From an uncultured Pelagibacteraceae bacterium (GTDB taxonomy: Bacteria; Pseudomonadota; Alphaproteobacteria; Pelagibacterales; Pelagibacteraceae): 64,000 nucleotides of DNA. The translations under genes and the position numbers were made by a program. The stretch spans positions 62,001 to 126,000 of the forward strand of contig CACMRM010000001.1 in the NCBI GenBank assembly GCA_902616145.1, given 5' to 3'. Positions 46,510-56,656 of the stretch are shown one piece after another. The notes under the pieces are model-generated. The model saw only the letters and a program-made list of their open reading frames with translations. It searched no databases and was not told where the DNA came from. Positions within the stretch are counted from its first letter, which is position 1, and the number at the start of each line of letters is the position of its first letter.

Positions 46510-49239
46510 CTATTTTATTGGACAACTTTCTCTTTGGCATTTTTTCTCTAAAATTTTCCAACATCTTTCACATTTTTTTCCTTGGGCTTTTTTTACTTCA
46601 ATTTTAATATCGTTATTAGTTGACAATTCTTTTTCTGCTTTTGAAACGATAAAGTAATCTTCTAAATCTAGATTATCAAGAAGTACAAATTTCTCCTTGT
46701 TCAATATAAGTTTAATGTCTGCCTCTAAACTTGATCCTATTTCCTTGTTTGCCCTTTTCTCTTCAATTGCAATATTTGCATCCTGTTTAATTTTAAATAG
46801 GTTAGACCATTTTTCATAAAGCTTATCATTCTTCCAATTAGTCGGAATTTTTACAAAATTATTTTCATGAATGCTTTCAGAATTATCTTTATTCACTAAA
46901 CTATAGATTTCCTCAGTAGTAAAAACTAAAATTGGAGCAAACCACTTTAATAAGCTTTCTAATATAATGTTTAAAACAATAACGCAATTTTTTCTTTTTT
47001 TTGAATTTAAACTATCGCAGTATAGAACGTCTTTTCTTATATCAAAATAAAAGGAGGAAAGATCTAGTGTACAAAAATTTAAAAGTTCTTTGTAAAGTTT
47101 ATGAAAATTATAATTTTTCAAATTTTCATTAACAGATACATCTATTAAGAATAATTTGTGTAAAATAAATTGCTCTAATTCATCAAATTCATTTTCTTTA
47201 ATTTTTTCAAAGTTTTGTTTTTCAAAATTATCCTTTAAATTTCCAAGCATAAACCTAAAGGTGTTTCTAATTTTTCTGTAAGACTCCGCATGTTGAATTA
47301 GAATATTTTTATCTATTCTTAAATCTTCAGCATAATCAGATGCTGAAGCCCATACTCTAAGTATATCTGCTCCATAATTCTTTAAAATTTCCTCTGGAGA
47401 GATAACGTTACCCATTGATTTTGACATTTTCATACCTTTACCGTCTACAACGAACCCGTGTGAAAGAATGCTTTTAAATGGTGCTTTACCTCTAGTTCCA
47501 CAAGACTCTAGTAAAGAGGAATGAAACCATCCTCTATGTTGATCAGATCCTTCTAAATACATGTCTGCAGGCCATTTCAAATCTTTTCTTTTTTCTAAAA
47601 CAAAACTATGTGTTGAACCACTGTCGAACCATACTTCAACGATATCATTAAGTTTTTCGTAGTCTTTTACATTATAGTCGTCACCTAAAAATATTTTTGC
47701 ATCGTCCGTGAACCAACAATCTGAGCCTTGCTTTTCATAAATAGAAGCAATTCTATCAATAATTTTTTTATCTCTTAATGGCTCTTTTGTTTTTTTATTT
47801 ATAAAAATTGGTAATGGAACGCCCCAAACTCTTTGTCTTGAAACACACCAATCTGGTCTTCCTTCAATCATTGATAAAAGCCTGTCCTTGCCTTTATTTG
47901 GATAGAAGATAGTTTCATTTATTGCTTTAACAGCTTTATCTCTCAGTTTATTTTTTTTCATAGAGATGAACCATTGAGGTGTCGCTCTATAGATTAACGG
48001 AGCCTTAGATCGCCATGAGTGAGGATAACTATGATTAAGTTTATCATTTTTAAGTAGCTGTTTTTGTTCTTTTAGTTTGTCTATAACAATAGGGTCAGCC
48101 TTGAATACGTGTATGTTTGTAAAATAAGGTACATCTTTAGTATAAACACCTGAGTTATCAACTGTATAAAGTGATGGTATATTATTCTTCAAACATAAAT
48201 TAAAGTCGTCTGGTCCGTGGCTTGGTGCGCAATGAACAATTCCCGTTCCCTGCTCCAAATTAACAAATTGAGCATCTAACATTGGAACATCGTAGTCAAA
48301 ATCCATTTTGACTAACGGATGGCTACATATTGTTCCTATAAATTCTGAACCCTTAAAAGTCTTTAATTCTTTATAGCTTTTGATTTCACATGCTTTAGTT
48401 ATTGGCTCAATTAAATTTTTTGCAACAACAATTTTCTTATCTTTAAAATGCTCAAGATTATCAATCTCGAGTATTGCGTATTCAATATTACTATTAAAAG
48501 CTAATGCTTTATTGGCAGGTATAGTCCATGGCGTGGTCGTCCAAATTATTATGCTTGTATCTTTAAGAAAGTCTTTATTGGTCTCTTTAACTTTAAATGC
48601 AACGTAGATCGTATTAGAAGTGTGGTCTAAATATTCTACTTCAGCATCAGCTAAAGCAGTTTTTTCAACAGTAGACCAAAGAACTGGTTTAAAACCTTGA
48701 TATAAACTTTCATCTAAAAGAAATTTACCCAACTCTCTCACAATTTGTGCCTCTGCTTCGTAACTCATTGTGGAATAATAATTTTCAAAGTCTCCGACTA
48801 CTCCCAATCGTTTAAATTCTTTGATATGAACATTAATCCAGCTTTTTGCGAATTCCCTACATTCTTGTCTAAAATCTTTAATGGGCACCTCATCTTTATT
48901 TTTTTTCTTTTTTTTATACTGTTCTTCAATCTTCCATTCTATTGGGAGTCCATGACAGTCCCAGCCAGGAACATAAACGGAGTCTTTGCCATTCATTTGA
49001 TGAAAGCGAGTAATCATATCTTTTAAAATTTTATTCAACGCAGTACCCATATGTATATGACCATTCGCATAAGGTGGGCCATCATGAAGTATGAATTTTT
49101 CTTTTCCCTTAGATTTTTTTCTTAACTTTTCAAAAATTTTATTTTTTTCCCATTTCTTTAAAATTTCAGGTTCTTTTAATGGTAAACTAGCCTTCATCGA
49201 GAAAGCTGTCTTGGGAAGTTGTAAAGTATCTTTCGACAT
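46510..49239 (-). CDS. ileS: Isoleucyl-tRNA synthetase
   Basis: Class I synthetase of 909 residues. Seen are the HIGH motif HMGTALNK near residue 63 (inside PPYANGHIHMGTALNKILKD), the editing domain with TTTPWTIPANKALA, the DWCVSRQRVWGVPLP block and the KMSKS loop GMKMSKSMGNV near 600. The C-terminal zinc tail is compact: CERCW, then CQRESC with four residues rather than two between the last cysteines, and the protein ends 4 residues later. It overlaps ribF by one base at its start. Confidence 0.96.
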   Translation of the reverse strand: MSKDTLQLPKTAFSMKASLPLKEPEILKKWEKNKIFEKLRKKSKGKEKFILHDGPPYANGHIHMGTALNKILKDMITRFHQMNGKDSVYVPGWDCHGLPIEWKIEEQYKKKKKNKDEVPIKDFRQECREFAKSWINVHIKEFKRLGVVGDFENYYSTMSYEAEAQIVRELGKFLLDESLYQGFKPVLWSTVEKTALADAEVEYLDHTSNTIYVAFKVKETNKDFLKDTSIIIWTTTPWTIPANKALAFNSNIEYAILEIDNLEHFKDKKIVVAKNLIEPITKACEIKSYKELKTFKGSEFIGTICSHPLVKMDFDYDVPMLDAQFVNLEQGTGIVHCAPSHGPDDFNLCLKNNIPSLYTVDNSGVYTKDVPYFTNIHVFKADPIVIDKLKEQKQLLKNDKLNHSYPHSWRSKAPLIYRATPQWFISMKKNKLRDKAVKAINETIFYPNKGKDRLLSMIEGRPDWCVSRQRVWGVPLPIFINKKTKEPLRDKKIIDRIASIYEKQGSDCWFTDDAKIFLGDDYNVKDYEKLNDIVEVWFDSGSTHSFVLEKRKDLKWPADMYLEGSDQHRGWFHSSLLESCGTRGKAPFKSILSHGFVVDGKGMKMSKSMGNVISPEEILKNYGADILRVWASASDYAEDLRIDKNILIQHAESYRKIRNTFRFMLGNLKDNFEKQNFEKIKENEFDELEQFILHKLFLIDVSVNENLKNYNFHKLYKELLNFCTLDLSSFYFDIRKDVLYCDSLNSKKRKNCVIVLNIILESLLKWFAPILVFTTEEIYSLVNKDNSESIHENNFVKIPTNWKNDKLYEKWSNLFKIKQDANIAIEEKRANKEIGSSLEADIKLILNKEKFVLLDNLDLEDYFIVSKAEKELSTNNDIKIEVKKAQGKKCERCWKILEKKCQRESCPIK

Positions 49240-50147
49240 TATTTGCTTGCCTGTTTTATATCTAGTTTTATTTGTTTTTTTAAATATTTCAAATTTCTAA
49301 ATTTTTTTTCTGGTCTTAAAAATTTTTTAAAATTTATACCTATTACTTTATTATATAAATTTTTATTAATTCCAAAGATATTTGTCTCTAATAATAATTT
49401 TTGTCCATTAAAAGTAGGTCTATAACCTACATTTGCTATACCATTTTTGTAAAAGCTATTACTTTTAACTTTAACTGCGTAAACTCCACATTTGGGGACA
49501 ACGTAATCATTTAATTTTAAATTACACGTAGGAAAACCAATTTTACGTCCTCTTCTCTGCCCTTTAATTACTTTTCCAGTAACACACCAATTTCGACCTA
49601 ATAATCTATTTACTTCCTCAATTTTGCCTAATCTTATTTTTTTTCTTATAAAAGTAGATGAAATCGTTTTGTTATTTTTTTTAAATGGTTGGGTTACAAT
49701 ATTTTTAAAGTTATATTTTTTTTCAAATTTTTTAAGAGTTGAAATATTGCCTTGTCTTTTAAAACCAAACTTGAAATTTTCACTAACATATAAAAATTTA
49801 CATTTAGTTTTTTTAAAAATTATCTTTTTTATAAACTGTTCTGGTGATTGGGATGAAAACTTTTTATTAAATTTTATTATTATTAAGAAATCCAATTTTA
49901 GTTTTTTTAGATAAAGCTTTTTCTGTTCTAAAGAATTAATTCTATGATTTTTAATTTTTTTGTTAAAAAACATTACAGGCACTGGCTCAAAAGTCATAAC
50001 TCCAAAAGGTAGTTTATTTTTTTTAGCTTTTCGCTTTCCTTCATTTATAACTTTTTGATGGCCTAAATGTAATCCATCAAAATTTCCAATTGCAATTACA
50101 CCATTACAATGCTTCGGATTTAAATTTAGATTTTTGTAAATTTTCAT
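49239..50147 (-). CDS. ribF: Bifunctional riboflavin kinase / FAD synthetase
   Basis: Makes FMN and then FAD from riboflavin. The 302 residues have the FAD synthetase domain with GNFDGLHLGHQKVI near residue 22 and SSTFIRKKIRLGKIEEVNRLLGR near 165, then the kinase domain with GKVIKGQRRGRKIGFPTCNL near 192 and the PKCGVYAV segment. The very lysine-rich sequence reflects AT bias. ribF-ileS-lspA is a widespread order. Confidence 0.95.
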   Translation of the reverse strand: MKIYKNLNLNPKHCNGVIAIGNFDGLHLGHQKVINEGKRKAKKNKLPFGVMTFEPVPVMFFNKKIKNHRINSLEQKKLYLKKLKLDFLIIIKFNKKFSSQSPEQFIKKIIFKKTKCKFLYVSENFKFGFKRQGNISTLKKFEKKYNFKNIVTQPFKKNNKTISSTFIRKKIRLGKIEEVNRLLGRNWCVTGKVIKGQRRGRKIGFPTCNLKLNDYVVPKCGVYAVKVKSNSFYKNGIANVGYRPTFNGQKLLLETNIFGINKNLYNKVIGINFKKFLRPEKKFRNLKYLKKQIKLDIKQASK

Positions 50148-50148
50148 T

Positions 50149-50955
50149 CTACCACTTTAACTCTTTTTGAAAAAAATTTGCTTTTACATCATATTTATCT
50201 AGAAGTTTATTAAGTTCAGAAAAATTATTAATTTCTTTTCGATGAACACCCTCTGATATAAATATACAATCAATTTTTAAATTATTAGCTCCTTTAATAT
50301 CTGTTCTTAGGTTATCTCCAATGGCTAAAACTTTTTCATTAGAATCAAAACACATATTATAAATATCCTTGTGAGGTTTACCAAAATAAATGACTTCCCC
50401 TCCGAGCTCTTCAAAAACTTGAGCTACTGAACCTGCACATAATTCTTCCATATTTCCTCTATGAACTATCAAATCTGGATTAGTACAAATTAATTTTTTT
50501 GAGATATGTTTCAATAAAAATTTCTTATAATAATCTAGATCATCATCGTAATCATCAAATAGCCCAGTGCATAAAATGAAGTCACAACTATCTAGATCAG
50601 TTCTATTGTCTTTTACTTTTTCAAACACCGAAATATCTCTTTCTGGTCCAAGATGGAAAAATGTTTTTCCAAATTTTTTTTGATTTATTGCATGCATTGC
50701 TGCTTCGCCTGAGGTCATTACATTTTCAAGAAATTTTTTATCCATTTTCATTTTAAGTAAAAAACTAATAACTTTAGAACTAGGCCTAGGCGCATTAGAT
50801 AGAAATACAATTTTTTTTAGATTTTTTTTTAATTGTTCTACTGCCTCTATAGCTTTTGGATTTAAAACTACACCGTTGTGCATTACGCCCCATAAATCTA
50901 TAACAAAAGTGTCATAGTTTTCGAATATATCTTCTAAGTGTTTAAGTTCTTTCAA
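50149..50955 (-). CDS. HAD-superfamily sugar phosphatase (NagD-like, TIGR01459 type)
   Basis: A 268-residue HAD IIA hydrolase. The nucleophile motif is FVIDLWGVMHNG near residue 18, then LSNAPRPSS, the GKPHKDIY lysine motif near 190 and AIGDNLRTDIKGANN. The substrate is unknown, though relatives dephosphorylate small sugar phosphates. The start codon is TTG at 50955 with AAGGAG 12 bases upstream. It sits between ribF and groES, as in other alphaproteobacteria. Confidence 0.85.
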   Translation of the reverse strand: MKELKHLEDIFENYDTFVIDLWGVMHNGVVLNPKAIEAVEQLKKNLKKIVFLSNAPRPSSKVISFLLKMKMDKKFLENVMTSGEAAMHAINQKKFGKTFFHLGPERDISVFEKVKDNRTDLDSCDFILCTGLFDDYDDDLDYYKKFLLKHISKKLICTNPDLIVHRGNMEELCAGSVAQVFEELGGEVIYFGKPHKDIYNMCFDSNEKVLAIGDNLRTDIKGANNLKIDCIFISEGVHRKEINNFSELNKLLDKYDVKANFFQKELKW

Positions 50956-51022
50956 TGTGTTATTTCTCTCCTTTTGATACCCATAAATATAGTATTTCGT
51001 GGTTTTTTAATGATTTTTGCCT

Positions 51023-51050
51023 CTTGAAATATAGTTAAAACATACCATAT
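51023..51050 (+). promoter_or_regulatory. RpoH (heat-shock sigma)-type promoter of groES-groEL
   Basis: CTTGAAA (51023-51029), 13 bases, then TACCATAT (51043-51050) match the sigma-32 consensus CTTGAAA-N11-16-CCCCATNT in 7/7 and 6/8 positions. The start of transcription would fall near 51057, about 30 bases before groES. No CIRCE inverted repeat is present. Confidence 0.7.
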
Positions 51051-51085
51051 CAACACTACGTAAAAATTTATAGGAGAAAATACAT

Positions 51086-51382
51086 ATGAAATTTAGACCT
51101 CTGCACGATCGTGTGCTTATTAAAGTGCTAGACAGTGAGGAAAAAACTGCTGGCGGTATTATCATACCAGACACTGCTAAGGAAAAACCACAGGAAGGTG
51201 AAGTTGTAGCTGTAGGTCCTGGAGCTAAAAATGAAAGCGGAAAAATTTCTGCAATGGACGTTAAAGTTGGAGATATAGTTCTTTTCGGAAAATGGTCTGG
51301 AACTGAAGTCAAAATTGACGGTAAAGAGTACAGCATTATGAAAGAGTCAGACATAATGGGAATTTCAAAAAGTAAAAAATAA
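51086..51382 (+). CDS. groES: Co-chaperonin GroES
   Basis: Ten-kilodalton lid of the GroEL chamber. The 98-residue protein has [13 protein letters not shown] at the start, the mobile loop [19 protein letters not shown] near residue 18 and the end segment ESDIMGI. A strong AGGAG ribosome-binding site (51072-51076) lies 9 bases before the start. It heads the groES-groEL operon. Confidence 0.97.
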   Translation: MKFRPLHDRVLIKVLDSEEKTAGGIIIPDTAKEKPQEGEVVAVGPGAKNESGKISAMDVKVGDIVLFGKWSGTEVKIDGKEYSIMKESDIMGISKSKK

Positions 51383-51391
51383 ACTTTATAG

Positions 51392-53059
<1,668 letters not shown>

Positions 53060-53065
53060 TTACAC

Positions 53066-53743
53066 CTACGCAAAAGATTTTAAAAAAGGCTGCAGTTTAG
53101 CAGCCTTTTTTTTTGCGATAAATAAGCATGCATTTGAGCTTAGTATCAAACCATCTTTAAGAACTCTTAAATTATTATCAGCTAAAGTTTTGCCTGTAGA
53201 AGTTATATCTGTAATGATTTCGGAAGAACCTATAAATGGATAAGTTTCAGTAGCACCAAGACTGTTTATCAATTTGTATTGTGTAACCCCTTTAGAAATC
53301 AAAAAATCATTAGTTAAATTTGGATATTTAGTCGCCACTCTCAACCTAGAATTTCTTTTAGATCTAATATCAAAAGATACCTCCTCAAGATCAGCAATCG
53401 TCTGTACATCTATCCAATCATCTGGCACTGCAATAACTAAGTTGGCATTACCAAAATCAAGTTTTCTTTGAATATTAATTTTATTCTGTAAGTTTTTATC
53501 AGACTCTTTTAATAGGTCCAACCCGGATACACCTATATCAAGAGTACCGTCTCCTAATCTTTGAATAATTTCTTTAGCGTGAAGGAATATAATCTTGATA
53601 TTATTTACATTTTCAATTTTCCCAAAATAATTTCTTTCTTTTTCACTTTGCAAAATCTTGAATCCTCTATCATTAAAAAACGATATTGCTTTATCTTTTA
53701 ATCGTCCTTTACTTGGTAAACCTATGGTGATTAGATCTTTCAT
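53066..53743 (-). CDS. hisG: ATP phosphoribosyltransferase, short form
   Basis: First step of histidine synthesis. At 225 residues it is the short form that lacks the regulatory domain and needs HisZ, encoded just upstream. Motifs include LPSKGRLKDKAISFF at the start, the GDGTLDIGVSGLDLL block and the phosphoribosyl-binding GATETYPFIGSSEIITDITSTG near residue 160. The last coding bases overlap the groEL terminator hairpin on the other strand. Confidence 0.95.
   Translation of the reverse strand: MKDLITIGLPSKGRLKDKAISFFNDRGFKILQSEKERNYFGKIENVNNIKIIFLHAKEIIQRLGDGTLDIGVSGLDLLKESDKNLQNKINIQRKLDFGNANLVIAVPDDWIDVQTIADLEEVSFDIRSKRNSRLRVATKYPNLTNDFLISKGVTQYKLINSLGATETYPFIGSSEIITDITSTGKTLADNNLRVLKDGLILSSNACLFIAKKKAAKLQPFLKSFA
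53082..53114 (+). terminator. Rho-independent terminator of groES-groEL
   Basis: Stem GGCTGC (53088-53093) and GCAGCC (53100-53105) with loop AGTTTA, preceded by six A and followed by nine T. It lies inside the 3' coding end of hisG, so the same bases encode the HisG C-terminus. The A-rich 5' flank also gives a T run on the minus strand, but there the hairpin lies before the hisG stop. Confidence 0.85.
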
Positions 53744-54774
53744 ATATTTTTTAGATTAATTGCAGCACCAACCGCCGGAATATTTTTTTTTGCCCCTAGA
53801 CTTTTTAGTAAGTCATCATAGCGACCTCCTCTAGCAATTTCCTTTTTACCTGAGAATACTTCAAACACAATTCCAGTATAGTACTCTACGTCTCTACCAA
53901 AATTTGCGATGAAATTGATATCTTGCTTTAGTTTTTTCAAATTAAGAATAGATTTAAAATCTTTAAATATATTTTTTTTGAGATTATTTTTTTTAGCAAA
54001 ATCTAACAATCTCTCATCAAGTTCCGAGAGTTTACAGTTTATTTTTAAAAAGGATTTAATAATTTTTACAATTTTTTTTCCATCAACAAAAGACCTTGGG
54101 TCTTTAATCTTTTTATCAAATCTTTTTAATATTTCCGATATCGACCTTCCGGCAACCACTTTGTCTTGGTCTTCTTTTTTCATTTCATAAAATCTTTTTT
54201 TATCTGTATCAAATGTAACTGCATCAATATCAGTATTTTTTTCCAATCTTTTTAGAAGTTCCTCGAAATAACTTGGTCTCCAAAAATGTCTTATTAGTCT
54301 AAGCTTCCATCTTTCAGGCATATCTAGAGCATTAATTAAACTTTTAAATAAACTAATATCTCCAACTTTGATTAAAATTTTTTTTCTCTTTATCTTTTTT
54401 GCAGAACTTAAAATTGTACTAATAATTTTAAAATCATCATGAATTTGATTTTTTGAACCTAGAATTTCAATCCCCAATTGGTCATTGATGAAATTCGTGC
54501 CTTTACCTGATCTTCTATATGCTTGGCCGGAATAATAAATTTTTGAGGAAGTTTTTTTTTGTAAAAAACTTATACATGAAGCTACAGTTAAATCGGGTCT
54601 TAGGCACATCGTTTTTCCATCCTCTCTATCGAATGTGAGCATTGAATTTCTAAATTTTTCTCCTGACCTCTCAATAATATAATCTGAGTCTAGAAGAACG
54701 TCAGGTTCTGATAAAACAAAACCATTGTTTTTAAAATTTTTAATTATAGTTTCAGATAATTTTTTTGATTTCAT
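53740..54774 (-). CDS. hisZ: ATP phosphoribosyltransferase regulatory subunit HisZ
   Basis: HisRS-like protein without charging activity that activates short HisG. The 344-residue protein resembles the HisRS catalytic core (FDREDGKTMCLRPDLT, YSGQAYRRSG, GRDVEYYTGIVFEV, GGRYDDLLKSLGA) but lacks the anticodon-binding domain. It overlaps hisS by 23 bases and hisG by 4, forming hisS-hisZ-hisG, the alphaproteobacterial order. Confidence 0.93.
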   Translation of the reverse strand: MKSKKLSETIIKNFKNNGFVLSEPDVLLDSDYIIERSGEKFRNSMLTFDREDGKTMCLRPDLTVASCISFLQKKTSSKIYYSGQAYRRSGKGTNFINDQLGIEILGSKNQIHDDFKIISTILSSAKKIKRKKILIKVGDISLFKSLINALDMPERWKLRLIRHFWRPSYFEELLKRLEKNTDIDAVTFDTDKKRFYEMKKEDQDKVVAGRSISEILKRFDKKIKDPRSFVDGKKIVKIIKSFLKINCKLSELDERLLDFAKKNNLKKNIFKDFKSILNLKKLKQDINFIANFGRDVEYYTGIVFEVFSGKKEIARGGRYDDLLKSLGAKKNIPAVGAAINLKNI

Positions 54775-56086
54775 TGACTAATTCTTTTATCTTGATTGAT
54801 TGTTCTTTACCGCTACTTAAATTCCTTAGTGTTGGTTTACCCAATTTTATCTCGTCTTCACCGTATAAAATAACAGCCGGAGATTTAATTTTATTCGCGT
54901 ATTCCATTTGTTTTTTTAACTTACTTTCTCCGGGATAAATTTCTGCACTGATGCCAGATTTTCTTAATATCGTTTGTACATTTATGTATTCTTTCATTGA
55001 ATTTTTATCAAAAACACAGATCACGACAGGTTTTGATTGTTTTACTTTAAATTCCTTTTTCTGCATCAATGCATAAACCAATCGATCTAACCCTATTGAT
55101 ATACCTGTAGCGGGAGCATCAAAGTTGCCAAAATTATTTACTAAATTATCGTATCTGCCTCCACCGCCTATGGAACCAAATTGAATAACTTGTCCTTTGA
55201 TATTTTTTACGTCAAACTTTAAATTCACTTCGAAAATTACACCAGTGTAATATTCCAAACCTCTAACAATTGATGGTTCAAATTCAAAATTAGTGAAATT
55301 ATAATCTTTAAAAATTTTTAATATTTCAGCAAGATCTTCTGTTTCGGGTGACTTTTTCTTTAAAGTTTTTTCTATTACTTCTATATCCTCAAATTTTAGA
55401 TTTGCACCTTTTGTGAAATCTCCAGATATATCTTTTCGACCAGTGCCTAACAATGCTTTTACTCCATCCCAACCAAGTCTATCAATTTTGTCTAGAGCTC
55501 TTAAAGCTGTGAGTTTTTGCTGATTATCGTTTATATTAATTTTTTCAAATAACTTCTCAGTTATTTTTCGCGATGAAATTTTTATAATATACTCTGATTT
55601 AGTCAGTCCGCAATTTTCAAGAATTTCTGAAATCATGACACATAATTCTGCATCGGCTTGTAAACTTTTTGTTCCAACAAAATCAGCATCGAATTGTAAA
55701 AATTCTCTGAATCTACCTGGACCTGGTTTTTCGTTTCTCCAAACAGTCCCGAGTTGATATCTTTTGAATGGTTTTGGAATTTCTAAGTAATTTTTTGCTA
55801 CATACCTTGCCAGTGGTGCAGTAAGATCGTATCGTAGCGATAACCATTTATTTTCATCTTTAAACGAGAAGACACCTTCATCTGGTCTTTCCTTATCTGG
55901 TAAGAATTTTCCAATACTATCTGAATACTCAAAACTTGGTGTTTCAAGATATTGAAAACCATATTTGATCATAACTTCTTTAATATTAGAAATTATAAAA
56001 TCACGTACGAGTAATTCTTTTTCTTGCCTATCCACAAACCCTAATGGAAGTTCTTTTGTAGGTTTGTTGTTTTTTTCTTTTGTCAT
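54752..56086 (-). CDS. hisS: Histidyl-tRNA synthetase, alphaproteobacterial type
   Basis: Charges tRNA-His. I start at ATG 56086 (444 residues, MTKEKNNKP); a longer in-frame reading would run through the tRNA-His gene. Motif 2 is RYQLGTVWRNEKPGPGRFREF, the histidine-binding signature is RGLEYYTGVIFEV and motif 3 is GGRYDNLV...GISIGLDRL; the anticodon domain follows. The RGLEYYTG form, rather than RGLDYY followed by an Arg/Thr pair, is that of HisRS in alphaproteobacteria whose tRNA-His lacks G-1. The start is 4 bases after the tRNA-His end. Confidence 0.94.
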   Translation of the reverse strand: MTKEKNNKPTKELPLGFVDRQEKELLVRDFIISNIKEVMIKYGFQYLETPSFEYSDSIGKFLPDKERPDEGVFSFKDENKWLSLRYDLTAPLARYVAKNYLEIPKPFKRYQLGTVWRNEKPGPGRFREFLQFDADFVGTKSLQADAELCVMISEILENCGLTKSEYIIKISSRKITEKLFEKININDNQQKLTALRALDKIDRLGWDGVKALLGTGRKDISGDFTKGANLKFEDIEVIEKTLKKKSPETEDLAEILKIFKDYNFTNFEFEPSIVRGLEYYTGVIFEVNLKFDVKNIKGQVIQFGSIGGGGRYDNLVNNFGNFDAPATGISIGLDRLVYALMQKKEFKVKQSKPVVICVFDKNSMKEYINVQTILRKSGISAEIYPGESKLKKQMEYANKIKSPAVILYGEDEIKLGKPTLRNLSSGKEQSIKIKELVNEIKKII

Positions 56087-56090
56087 TTTT

Positions 56091-56167
56091 TGGTACAGCA
56101 GGGTGGATTCGAACCACCGACCCCTAGTTCCACAAACTAGTGCTCTAACCAACTGAGCTACTGCTGC
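56091..56167 (-). tRNA. tRNA-His (anticodon GTG)
   Basis: A 77-base cloverleaf: acceptor GCAGCAG/CTGCTGT with a G1-U72 wobble, D arm, anticodon stem CTAGT/ACTAG around TTGTGGA, T arm with TTCGAAT, discriminator A73 and encoded CCA. The base before G1 is T and the discriminator is A, so the G-1:C73 pair of most tRNA-His is absent. It lies 4 bases upstream of hisS. Confidence 0.95.
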
Positions 56168-56411
56168 ATCCTTGTTGTTTTTATCTTAATTTTTATTAAA
56201 TTTATATATTTTTGATTATAAGCTAAGCAATAGCCTAGCGTGCATTCTGTGCGAATGTGATCTAATAGTTGAAATGACTTTAATTTTTATAATCATATTA
56301 TCTATTTAAAAAATAATTGTGACTTTTTCAAGATGAAATTAGTCGGGACAATATATATAGTATGAAAACTAAGGTTATTGTCCCGATAATCAGTGATTTT
56401 GGAAATTTAGA
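56168..56411. other. Largest intergenic gap, with inverted repeats
   Basis: 244 bases without a reading frame between tRNA-His and csp. Two structured patches stand out from very AT-rich flanks: a hairpin GCTAAGC-AATA-GCCTAGC (56222-56239; as minus-strand RNA all seven pairs form, one as G-U) followed by a second short repeat at 56242-56259, and an 11-base perfect inverted repeat (56343-56353 with 56376-56386, 22 bases between). A TATAAT-like box on the minus strand near 56216-56221 could promote tRNA-His. A small RNA or control region is possible. Confidence 0.45.
56343..56386. repeat. 11-base perfect inverted repeat downstream of csp
   Basis: TCGGGACAATA (56343-56353) and TATTGTCCCGA (56376-56386) enclose 22 bases. 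The arms are GC-richer than their flanks. It lies 25 bases after the csp stop codon on the minus strand, so it may form the 3' end structure of the csp message, but no T run follows on either strand. Confidence 0.6.
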
Positions 56412-56624
56412 TTAAGATGTTTTCTGCAGTTTTACTGCTGAAGGACCTTTTTCTGTGCTCTCCACTTCAAACGTTAACTCATCACCCTCGTTTAAATATT
56501 TTAAACCAGCTTCTCTAACAGCAGAAGAATGGACGAACACGTCTTTTTCTTTGTCTTCTCTTTCAATGAAACCATATCCTTTAGTACCATTGAACCACTT
56601 TACTTTACCTTTTAGTGTACTCAT
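56412..56624 (-). CDS. Cold-shock domain protein (CspA family)
   Basis: A 70-residue single-strand nucleic acid binding protein that melts RNA structure. The RNA-binding motifs [10 protein letters not shown] and DVFVHSSAV are present, with the start [13 protein letters not shown] and the end [10 protein letters not shown]. The gene stands alone with 131 bases upstream and 244 bases downstream, unusual room for this genome, which suggests its own promoter, leader and end structure. The start is preceded by AAGGA 11 bases upstream. Confidence 0.95.
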   Translation of the reverse strand: MSTLKGKVKWFNGTKGYGFIEREDKEKDVFVHSSAVREAGLKYLNEGDELTFEVESTEKGPSAVKLQKTS

Positions 56625-56656
56625 ATTTACTTTTTTCCTTATTATTATTAACTTTA

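Noticed and set aside
50956..51085. CIRCE (HrcA) operator before groES
   Set aside because: No TTAGCACTC/GAGTGCTAA repeat is present; an RpoH-type promoter is seen instead.
56087..56152. Upstream extension of hisS
   Set aside because: The extra 22 codons translate the tRNA-His gene; MTKEKNNKP at 56086 gives a normal HisRS start.
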